49,460 nucleotides of DNA from JBGPJO01 sp964348535 (GTDB lineage Bacteria > Patescibacteriota > Minisyncoccia > Phycocordibacterales > JAKFXT01). Position numbers and translations under genes: made by a program. Shown here piece after piece: positions 41,824 through 48,466 of the stretch (the stretch's first letter is position 1; each line of letters opens with the position of its first letter). The notes under the pieces were generated by a model, which searched no databases, was not told the origin of the DNA, and saw nothing but the letters and a program-made list of their open reading frames with translations. The stretch lies in assembly GCA_964348535.1 (NCBI GenBank), contig CAYGDB010000001.1, positions 1 to 49,460 of the forward strand, in the 5' to 3' direction.

Positions 41824-42049
41824 AAGAATCCTCTCTCGGTTCAATAAAGAAGAAAGAGAGATTATAGAATTTTTGATTGAGAAAATTATTTCTCTTGATT
41901 GGCATAATTTAGATATCAAAAAGCTGAGAGGGTATCAAAATATTTTTAGGGTTCGCAAAGGTAAAATTAGAATTATTTTTACCAAAGATAAAGAAAAAAT
42001 TTCTATTGTTACTATTGAACGTCGCCGTGAAGATACTTATAAATTTTAA
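41810..42049 (+). CDS. RelE/ParE-like toxin
   Basis: The 79-residue protein is small and basic, with FLIEKIISLDWHNLDIKKLR, G-YQNIFRVRKGKIRIIFTKD and ISIVTIERRREDTYKF, the core beta-sheet and C-terminal Arg-rich strand of the RelE superfamily (the R-V/I-R-x-G-x-x-R-I-I-F pattern). RelE toxins cleave mRNA on the ribosome, while ParE types block gyrase; which applies is not clear from the residues seen. The 14-bp overlap with the antitoxin gene implies coupled translation. Confidence 0.85.
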   Translation: MSSLKRILSRFNKEEREIIEFLIEKIISLDWHNLDIKKLRGYQNIFRVRKGKIRIIFTKDKEKISIVTIERRREDTYKF

Positions 42050-42201
42050 TAAGACATATGACCAGAATGTTGGAAACCGAGCTTTGGACATTATTTATAG
42101 AGTAGTATCTACTATCATAAGATATATCGTATGATAAGAACGGCGAAACATAGGGTTGCCCAAAGACTGAAGATACAAGGTCATATCTAAATTACTTAAC
42201 A

Positions 42202-42259
42202 AGAGTTAATTCAGAACCTAAAAAGGTTCTATACTCCGAGTTAATTCAGCATCTAAAAA
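42202..42259. repeat. Short direct repeat at the 3' end of the GT-C-like gene
   Basis: GAGTTAATTCAG followed by a similar CTAAAAA tract occurs twice, about 36 bp apart, the right copy including the stop of the minus-strand gene. Between them is a GAACCT/AGGTTC stem. The remainder of the 196-bp gap to the toxin gene shows only small AT-rich stems. Confidence 0.5.
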
Positions 42260-43961
42260 TTGCCTTTTCTTCTTCTTTTTTGAATATATAAATATTCGGT
42301 CCTGTCGCGCGGACAAAGATAAGTTTTTTTATGTCCCAGACAAACGGAAGCGAGAGTAGCTGATGCGTTTCTTGTTTGTCTTCGGAATGTGATAAAAAGC
42401 TTTGGGCAAGGGTGAATCCTTTTGAACACAATATCTTTTTTGTTTCTGTTACTTCTTTATCGCCGGAAAAAACAATCCACGAATACTCTAGCGATTCAAA
42501 TTTTCCATCTGTTATTGTCGCAGGGTCGCTTGCCCAAACTATATCTCTTGTCTTCGCGTTTTTAAATCCGTTTGATTTTATAATTTTGTCCGCGCTACTT
42601 AGTTCGTTTTCTGAAACCATAGCCAAGCTTTCAGGCGTGGTCGGCAAATTCAGAATATGACTATTTATGGAGCTTAAAATTTTTTCATTTGCCGATGTTT
42701 TTTCCAGTATATATTTATGCGTATGATGTATGGTATCTCCGCCCAAAAACACTTTTGATATCAGGACAATCATCGAACCTTGTATTAAAAGAAGGGCAAT
42801 AAAAGTCGCCAAAATCATTTTTTTATTTGCAAGTCTTGCCATAAGCGAGGCGGTGAGGAAAAAAATCGAAGGCAGTATTAGAAGGACAAAGTAGCCGCTA
42901 TATATGCCTGAAAAAATCAATGATAGAAATAAGAAGCTCACTATATGGAACCCGGCTATAGTTTCGTAAACGGTTAATTTATTTTTTCTTCGGATGAGGA
43001 AGTAAAGAGCAATAATGGAAGCGAAGGCGGGCGCCAGCTCGCTTGTTGGGTACGAGTGATATAGAAAACGTGAAATGCCGCCAAGTCCGACTGGCGGACT
43101 CGGATGTTTTTGACTCAAAAAAGAGTTTGGAATGGTGGCGGAGTTTTGACCAAGGTTTGCCAAAGTAAAAATAACTCTCGGGTATCCAATTAGGATGCTT
43201 AAAATAATAGCTATAACGAGAGACAGCCATAAAATTTTGCTAAACAATTTTTCCTTGGTGAAAGACCACAAAAGACGACCGTCTAGCGAGGAAGTAAAGT
43301 GAGCCAAAACAGGCATTGCGAAGTTTGTAATGCCTGTTTGCCCGGAAGCAAAAGTAAGGGCCGCTGAACCAAAGGCGAGGGCGTAATTTAAAACAGATTT
43401 TTTTTCTGCCAGATTAAATGACGCGTATAGGGTTATGGCGGTGAAAAAAAATAGAAAGCTGTGTATACGTGGCGTTACGGAAAAGAATAATGTGTATGAG
43501 CTTACAGCCGACAGAAGGAGAGCAAAGGTAGCCGCGTTTTTTGAATATTCCGAGGAAACAAATTTTCTGGCGGTGTAAATTATTAAAAGTATGGCAAGTA
43601 AGTTTATAAGCAACATCTCCGCTTCCACAAATTGGTACAGATTTGTTTCTCGGAGCGCGTAGGATTTAACAAAATCAGCCGTGGTCTCAAAAGTTCCATC
43701 TATTTTGTTCTTTAGGTAGTGGGTTATTATGGATGGTGACAGAAGATAGGAACCAAGCAGAGGATATTTGTGGTCATCAGATAAAAAGGTATGGAGAGAA
43801 CCAGCTTTAGCGCTTGATAAAAGCTCAAGAGTTGTTGGTAACAAGCTTGCGTCTGAAAGACGCTTTGTGTCAGGTCCTAGCGAAAACAGCAGAATTCTCG
43901 GTGCTATCAAAAGCGTTATGGCAATCAGTATTAGGATATGATATAGAGTATTTTTAAACAT
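42246..43961 (-). CDS. Multi-pass membrane protein, probable GT-C glycosyltransferase
   Basis: The 571-residue protein has TM1 followed by an outer loop with GPDTKRLSDASLLPTTLELL and LSDDHKYPLLGSYLLSP. The acidic residues and the H-KYP-L pattern resemble the first loop of GT39/PMT_2 enzymes (h-x-KyPpl). About ten further helices and a soluble 150-residue C-terminal region follow. It would take a sugar from a lipid donor outside the membrane. It stands alone on the minus strand, pointing towards the toxin-antitoxin pair and diverging from the DedA gene. A 7-bp-scale stem (43973-43991) lies in its leader. Confidence 0.65.
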   Translation of the reverse strand: MFKNTLYHILILIAITLLIAPRILLFSLGPDTKRLSDASLLPTTLELLSSAKAGSLHTFLSDDHKYPLLGSYLLSPSIITHYLKNKIDGTFETTADFVKSYALRETNLYQFVEAEMLLINLLAILLIIYTARKFVSSEYSKNAATFALLLSAVSSYTLFFSVTPRIHSFLFFFTAITLYASFNLAEKKSVLNYALAFGSAALTFASGQTGITNFAMPVLAHFTSSLDGRLLWSFTKEKLFSKILWLSLVIAIILSILIGYPRVIFTLANLGQNSATIPNSFLSQKHPSPPVGLGGISRFLYHSYPTSELAPAFASIIALYFLIRRKNKLTVYETIAGFHIVSFLFLSLIFSGIYSGYFVLLILPSIFFLTASLMARLANKKMILATFIALLLIQGSMIVLISKVFLGGDTIHHTHKYILEKTSANEKILSSINSHILNLPTTPESLAMVSENELSSADKIIKSNGFKNAKTRDIVWASDPATITDGKFESLEYSWIVFSGDKEVTETKKILCSKGFTLAQSFLSHSEDKQETHQLLSLPFVWDIKKLIFVRATGPNIYIFKKEEEKAIFRC

Positions 43962-44064
43962 AGGTTATAGTTAGGTGGGGCTTAGCCACCTTTCTATATA
44001 TTAGCTGTTTTTGGCGAGCAATGAAACAAATTTAGAAAATATTTTAAAGACAAATTTTTGTAAA

Positions 44065-44721
44065 ATGATTGAAACGATAGTTTTATTTTTGGAAAAAATC
44101 TTGGTGCCTTACGGAGCGCTTGGTGTTTTTGTGGCTTCTTTCATAGAAGAGATTGTGGCGCCTATTCCATCGGCAATAATTTTACTTGCTTCCGGTTTTC
44201 TTTTTCTGCACGGAGAGCCGTTTTCTTTGATTTATTTATCTAAACTTCTTTTCATTATCGTCATTCCGGCTGGAGTTGGCATGGCTCTCGGTTCTTTGTT
44301 TATATACGGCATAGCATATTGGAGTGGCAAACCGGCTGTAGTTCGTTTTGGAAAGTATTTCGGTATCAGCTGGTCTGATGTTGAAAAAGCCGAAGCCAAA
44401 TTCGCCAAATCAACCGCCGATGAGATTGCCATTATTTTGCTTCGGGCTCTTCCTGTGGTGCCAAACACCGCCGTTTCCGCTCTCTGCGGTTTGATTAGAT
44501 TTCCGTTTTTAAAGTATCTGCTCCTCTCTATGATCGGACTTTTTTTGAGAGCTTTAGTTTTGGCCGTTATTGGAGGACAGGTTGGTTCTATTTACGATAA
44601 TTACGGAGTCTATATAGAAAAAATAGAAAATTATATTATGCTCGGTTTTGTTCTAATCACGGTTGCAATATTTGGAGGGCTTTACTATAGAGGCAAAGTG
44701 AAACATAATAAAAAAGTATGA
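44065..44721 (+). CDS. DedA/SNARE-associated family membrane protein
   Basis: The 218-residue protein has about five hydrophobic segments and the DedA pattern: YGALGVFVASFIEEIVAPIP near the N terminus with the conserved E-x-x-x-P-x-P, GSLFIYGIAYWSG, FGKYFGISWSDVEKAEAKFA and LRALPVVPNTAVSALCGLIR (R-x-x-P-x-x-x-x). DedA proteins take part in lipid recycling; undecaprenyl-phosphate flipping has been shown for some members, which would fit a genome with many lipid-linked glycan enzymes. ATG 44065 is preferred to an in-frame TTG at 44011. It overlaps the next gene by 4 bp. Confidence 0.85.
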   Translation: MIETIVLFLEKILVPYGALGVFVASFIEEIVAPIPSAIILLASGFLFLHGEPFSLIYLSKLLFIIVIPAGVGMALGSLFIYGIAYWSGKPAVVRFGKYFGISWSDVEKAEAKFAKSTADEIAIILLRALPVVPNTAVSALCGLIRFPFLKYLLLSMIGLFLRALVLAVIGGQVGSIYDNYGVYIEKIENYIMLGFVLITVAIFGGLYYRGKVKHNKKV

Positions 44722-45099
44722 AAACTATATTAAAATTCTTTGATAAGTTTGAAGATGTCAGCAGAACAAAACTTTCAAAATTTCCGATATTTTATGCTAT
44801 TGTGGGCGGGTTCGGCATTGTGCTGTTTTGGAGGGCGGTCTGGATTATCGCTGACCGAACACCGCTTATTTCCAATCCTTACATCTCGCTTTTTTTTGAG
44901 TGTGTCTGTCCTCCTTGCCACAGGTCTTTTTACGGCTTTTTTCATAGGTGATTCCATTTTAATTTCCGGCATTAAAGGCGAAAAGAAACTTATTGAAAAA
45001 ACCGAAGTTGAAATAAAAAAAGAGAGTTCCGCTCTTTTTGACATTAAAAATGAGCTTAAGGAATTGAGGGCGGCCGTTGAGAGTCTTAGAAATCGTTAA
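44718..45099 (+). CDS. Frameshifted small membrane/coiled-coil protein
   Basis: The first frame (44718-) reads MKTILKFFDKFEDVSRTKLS and IVGGFGIVLFWRAVWIIADR and stops at 44951. The second frame continues with SVLLATGLFTAFFIGDSILI and a charged coiled-coil tail to 45099. Reading through at the run of eight T (44890-44897) with one base fewer joins them into one 126-residue protein: two membrane helices, then a heptad-like region rich in E, K and L. I recall similar unbroken proteins in Parcubacteria. The break may be a sequencing/assembly error, a true mutation, or slippage. It overlaps the DedA gene by 4 bp. Confidence 0.65.
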
Positions 45100-45136
45100 A
45101 GTTTGAATTAAAAATTTTAAAATAATCCAAATTAAG

Positions 45137-45472
45137 ATGAAATTGGTTTCAAAAATTGTTGTGGTGGCGCTTGCTTTGATTCTGGCCCAGAATATCGTGC
45201 CCGGTATTTTAGTGTCCGGATTTCTAACCGCCCTCATGGTGGCGATTGTTCTTGGTATTATAAATCTCATAGTTCGTCCAGTTCTACTGCTTTTAACTTT
45301 ACCTATCACACTTCTTACGTTCGGATTATTTGCCTTGGTATTGAACGCCCTTCTATTTTGGGGAGCGTCATACCTTGTGCCCGGTTTTTCGGTCTCCGGT
45401 TTTGTCTCGGCGTTTTTGGGCTCACTGATTGTTTCAGTGGCCAACTACATCACCGACCGCGTCTTTTCATAA
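45137..45472 (+). CDS. Phage-holin superfamily IV-type membrane protein
   Basis: The 111-residue product has four hydrophobic helices with IVPGILVSGFLTALMVAIVL, then GIINLIVRPVLLLLTLPITL and LPG-like SYLVPGFSVSGFVSAFLGSL. The N-L-I-x-R-P-x-L pattern is characteristic of the small 4-TM family annotated as mycobacterial-type holin (PF04020). Function is unknown in most bacteria and it need not be of phage origin. It follows the frameshifted gene after 37 bp and precedes obg by 54 bp. Confidence 0.75.
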   Translation: MKLVSKIVVVALALILAQNIVPGILVSGFLTALMVAIVLGIINLIVRPVLLLLTLPITLLTFGLFALVLNALLFWGASYLVPGFSVSGFVSAFLGSLIVSVANYITDRVFS

Positions 45473-45526
45473 CTGATACTTCTTAATACACATAATTCAT
45501 AATTCTTACTTCATAATTCATACCCT

Positions 45527-46516
45527 ATGGCTTTTATTGATGAATTAAAATTGAATATTAAGGCCGGACGAGGAGGGGACGGTGTGGTGAGATGGCGTCA
45601 TGAAAGAGGCAAGCCTCTTTCCGGTCCTTCGGGCGGAAATGGTGGAAAAGGCGGCGATGTTTACGCTGTCGGCTCGCGTGATCTTTCGGTGTTGGCAAAA
45701 TATCGCAACACGAAAGAGTTGTCGGCCGAAAATGGCGGGTCTGGAGAAAGTGATAGCAGACATGGTAAAAATGGCGCGGATTTACTGATTGATTTTCCTG
45801 TCGGTTCTGTAATAGAAAGTAAAGAAATTGGAAGAAGCGCCGAGCTTAAAGATGTTGGTCAAAAGGTTCTTTTATTAAACGGCGGACGTGGCGGTCTTGG
45901 TAACGAATATTTTAAAAGTTCCAAAAACACTTCACCGAAAGAAAAGACTGATGGGGTTTCTGGTGAAGGGGCAGGTTTCACTGTAGAGCTTCAACTGATT
46001 GCGGATTTTGGTCTTGTGGGATTACCTAATGCCGGCAAGACCTCCTTACTAAATGCTCTGACAAAATCCAAAGCCAAAATAGGCAGTTACGCCTTTACCA
46101 CTCTTGAACCAAATTTGGGAGAACTTCACGGCCGTATCATAGCCGATATTCCTGGTCTTATAGAAGGGGCATCAGAAGGCAGGGGATTGGGTCACAAATT
46201 TCTTCGCCATATCAAGCGCACTCGATTGCTTTTGCATTGTGTTTCTCTGGAGAGTGACAGTATTAAAGAAGATTACGAAACAGTCAGGACAGAGCTTGAA
46301 AAGTATTCTCCCGACCTTTCTAAAAAGCCGGAGATTATTATTCTTACTAAATCAGATGCTATTTCAGCCAAATCCCTTGAGGGAAAATTAAAAGAGGCTA
46401 AAAAACTTAGCGGGCAGTTCTATACCGTTTCGGTGCTTGATGACGCTTCCGTAAAAAATCTGGCTGATAGTCTTACAAAAACATCTTTTGAGTTCAGTGT
46501 TTTGGGGTTTGATTGA
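45527..46516 (+). CDS. obg: Obg GTPase, short form without OCT domain
   Basis: Obg acts in late assembly of the 50S ribosomal subunit. Residues 1-157 form the glycine-rich Obg fold (IKAGRGGDGVVRWRHERGKP, SGGNGGKGGDVY, GGRGGLGNEYFKSS). The G domain follows with G1 GLPNAGKTS, switch/G3 DIPGLIEGASEGRGLGHKFL, and G4 TKSD, where NKxD is more usual. Length is 329 residues; the family is often 340-430 with a C-terminal OCT domain that is absent here. It lies 58 bp upstream of gatB. Confidence 0.95.
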   Translation: MAFIDELKLNIKAGRGGDGVVRWRHERGKPLSGPSGGNGGKGGDVYAVGSRDLSVLAKYRNTKELSAENGGSGESDSRHGKNGADLLIDFPVGSVIESKEIGRSAELKDVGQKVLLLNGGRGGLGNEYFKSSKNTSPKEKTDGVSGEGAGFTVELQLIADFGLVGLPNAGKTSLLNALTKSKAKIGSYAFTTLEPNLGELHGRIIADIPGLIEGASEGRGLGHKFLRHIKRTRLLLHCVSLESDSIKEDYETVRTELEKYSPDLSKKPEIIILTKSDAISAKSLEGKLKEAKKLSGQFYTVSVLDDASVKNLADSLTKTSFEFSVLGFD

Positions 46517-46574
46517 TAAGTGTAACAAATCGCACCTTGCGAAAGAGTCACAGTAAAGATATATTGTTTTTCTA

Positions 46575-47987
46575 ATGTCAAAACTAGATTACACACCTAC
46601 TATTGGTCTTGAGGTCCACGCGGAATTAAAAACTCGGACAAAAATGTTCTGTAATTCCAAGAATGACTCGGATGATATGCGTCCCAATGTCAATATTTGC
46701 CCGGTTTGCATGGCTCATCCCGGAGTGCTTCCTGTTATAAATAAAGAAGCAGTTCGGCATATTTTAAGGATTGGTGTTGCTGTCGGTGGAGAGCTTGCGG
46801 ATTATACGGAATTTGACCGCAAGAATTATTTTTATCCTGATATTCCAAAAGGTTACCAGATTAGTCAGTATAAGTATCCGCTTGTTTCAGGTGGCTCTTT
46901 AAACGGAGTGTCTATTACCAGAGTGCATCTTGAGGAAGACACCGCTCGCTCTTTACATCAACCTGGTAAAAGTTTGGTGGATTTTAACCGGGCGGGAGTT
47001 CCTTTGATGGAGATGGTTACAGAGCCGGTTATTCATTCAGCGGAGGAGGCGGTTTTTTTTGCCAAAGAACTTCAGCTTCTGTTGAGGACTTTGGGAGCCG
47101 GTGACGCGAATATGGAAAAAGGGGAGATGAGAATTGAGGCCAACATCTCCGTTAGCAAGGGTAGTCAGAAGGGAGTGAAGGTTGAAGTAAAAAATTTGAA
47201 TTCTTTCAGGTCGGTTGAACGCGCCATTCGATATGAAATTAATCGTCAGATAGAAGAAATTGAAAAAGGAGGGAATGTAATACAGGAGACAATGGGTTGG
47301 GATGAAAAAAAAGAAGTTACCTTCCCGCAGCGTTTAAAAGAGGGGTCTCATGATTACAGATATTTTGCCGACCCTGATTTGCCCAAGATTATTTTAAGTG
47401 AGATTCCAGAATTTCATAAAGAAGCAATTTTGAAAACATTGCCCGAGCTTCCTTCTATAAGACGCCAAAGATATGCTTCTCTCGGATTGAAGATGGAAGA
47501 CATTGAGACTCTCGTTCAGGAAAAAATCATAGGTGATTTTTTTGATTCGGTTATTTCAGGCAAAGAAAAAGAATTTGCTCTCCGTTCGGTAAATTATATT
47601 ACATCAGATTTGATGGGTCTTCAGATGAGTAAAAATATTTTTACACTGGGCAAGATTACATCGGAATCGTTTAGAGAAATGATAGAAATGACACTTGATG
47701 GCAGACTCTCATCGAGAGGCGCGAAAGATATTTTGGCGGTTCTTTTTGAGGAAGGGAGAGAGGTTTCCGGTATAGCGAAAGCAAAAAATTTAATCCAAGA
47801 GAGCGATCCAGAAACCATTCTAAAAGTTGTTGACATCGTCATAAATAAAAATCCTCAAGTGGTGTCGGATTACCGAGGTGGCAAGACTTCCTCCATCCAA
47901 TTCCTTATCGGCCAGGTCATAAAAGAAACAAAAGGAGCGGGGAACCCAGAGGTCATTAGAGGGGTGATTGAGGAGAAGTTAAAATAG
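46575..47987 (+). CDS. gatB: Aspartyl/glutamyl-tRNA amidotransferase subunit B
   Basis: GatB, with GatA and GatC, converts Glu-tRNA(Gln) and Asp-tRNA(Asn) to Gln- and Asn-tRNA; it holds the kinase-like active site. The 470-residue protein shows TIGLEVHAELKTRTKMFC, the zinc-site region CPVCMAHPGVLP, FDRKNYFYPDIPKGYQISQY, GVSITRVHLEEDTARS, DFNRAGVPLMEMVTEP, EGSHDYRYFADPDLP and a C-terminal YqeY/helical domain. Length is the usual 470-480. gatA and gatC are not in the window. A bidirectional-looking terminator follows the stop by a few bases. Confidence 0.97.
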   Translation: MSKLDYTPTIGLEVHAELKTRTKMFCNSKNDSDDMRPNVNICPVCMAHPGVLPVINKEAVRHILRIGVAVGGELADYTEFDRKNYFYPDIPKGYQISQYKYPLVSGGSLNGVSITRVHLEEDTARSLHQPGKSLVDFNRAGVPLMEMVTEPVIHSAEEAVFFAKELQLLLRTLGAGDANMEKGEMRIEANISVSKGSQKGVKVEVKNLNSFRSVERAIRYEINRQIEEIEKGGNVIQETMGWDEKKEVTFPQRLKEGSHDYRYFADPDLPKIILSEIPEFHKEAILKTLPELPSIRRQRYASLGLKMEDIETLVQEKIIGDFFDSVISGKEKEFALRSVNYITSDLMGLQMSKNIFTLGKITSESFREMIEMTLDGRLSSRGAKDILAVLFEEGREVSGIAKAKNLIQESDPETILKVVDIVINKNPQVVSDYRGGKTSSIQFLIGQVIKETKGAGNPEVIRGVIEEKLK

Positions 47988-47991
47988 TTAA

Positions 47992-48036
47992 CACAAAAAG
48001 GACCGCCCTTTTTTAGAAAGGGCGGTCCTTTTTGTG
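47992..48036. terminator. Strong intrinsic terminator after gatB
   Basis: Perfect 20-base arms (47992-48011 and 48017-48036) enclose a 5-nt loop; GGACCGCCC forms the GC core, with A and T tracts on the outer parts that could serve either strand. Confidence 0.92.
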
Positions 48037-48058
48037 AGCTTTTTATTTTTATCTAAAG

Positions 48059-48067
48059 TGTGGATAA
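48059..48067 (-). promoter_or_regulatory. Consensus DnaA box
   Basis: TGTGGATAA is the exact reverse complement of TTATCCACA. It lies in the AT-rich 479-bp gap between gatB and the last gene, upstream of the duplicated promoter region. Confidence 0.5.
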
Positions 48068-48103
48068 AATAGTATTTCTCAGTTGGAGGAGATATAAAGT
48101 AAT

Positions 48104-48224
48104 GATATATAATAGTAAAAGTTAAGTGACGGCTAAAAGTTTTATTTTACAAGGCAAAAAGTTTATCTCTTCCAGACGAGTTACCGAGATAATAGGTTAC
48201 ACCAATGACTTGATACTAAAATAA
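48104..48224 (+). pseudogene. Truncated duplicate of the 5' end of the following gene
   Basis: Bases 48104-48208 repeat 48446-48546 with few changes and about 2 bp of indel, including the TATAAT box and the first 28 codons. The start is ACG (48129-48131) instead of ATG; an in-frame GTG one codon earlier (48126) could open a 32-codon frame ending in TAA at 48222-48224. The encoded KKFISSRRVTEIIGYTND matches the HTH start of the intact copy. The rest of the gene is lost; the 240 bp that follow hold no recognised coding region. Confidence 0.7.
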
Positions 48225-48399
48225 CCTTATTTTACCAGCTGTCTCTGAGTCATCTCAATCCTATGTCTGTGTCTGGCGCCATACTAGCCTACCGAAGCAA
48301 CAAGATTTCCTCCATTCAAAAATATAGGGTCGGTCTTATTTTGAAGGGTTTCTAAAAGAAAAATTGGGGGTAAATTTAGGGAGTATGTGTCAAAGGAAC

Positions 48400-48408
48400 T
48401 TATCCACA
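48400..48408 (+). promoter_or_regulatory. Consensus DnaA box
   Basis: TTATCCACA lies 40 bp before the -10 box of the last gene. With the box at 48059 it brackets the duplicated segment. Confidence 0.5.
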
Positions 48409-48447
48409 ATTTCTCTTTCGGAACGTCATCACGCAGGATATACAGGA

Positions 48448-48453
48448 TATAAT
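48448..48453 (+). promoter_or_regulatory. Perfect -10 box of the last gene
   Basis: TATAAT (48448-48453) lies 13 bp before the ATG at 48467, leaving a leader of about 7 nt. No clear -35 is seen. The same box is present in the duplicate at 48108-48113. Confidence 0.5.
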
Positions 48454-48466
48454 AGTAAAAGCTACG

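Noticed and set aside
45137..45472. Holin-like protein as evidence for a prophage
   Set aside because: This 4-TM family is common on bacterial chromosomes, and no phage structural, integrase or lysis genes are nearby.
48225..48447. Short open frames between the pseudogene fragment and the last gene
   Set aside because: The longest is about 30-45 codons, without start context or recognisable similarity; it is treated as non-coding.
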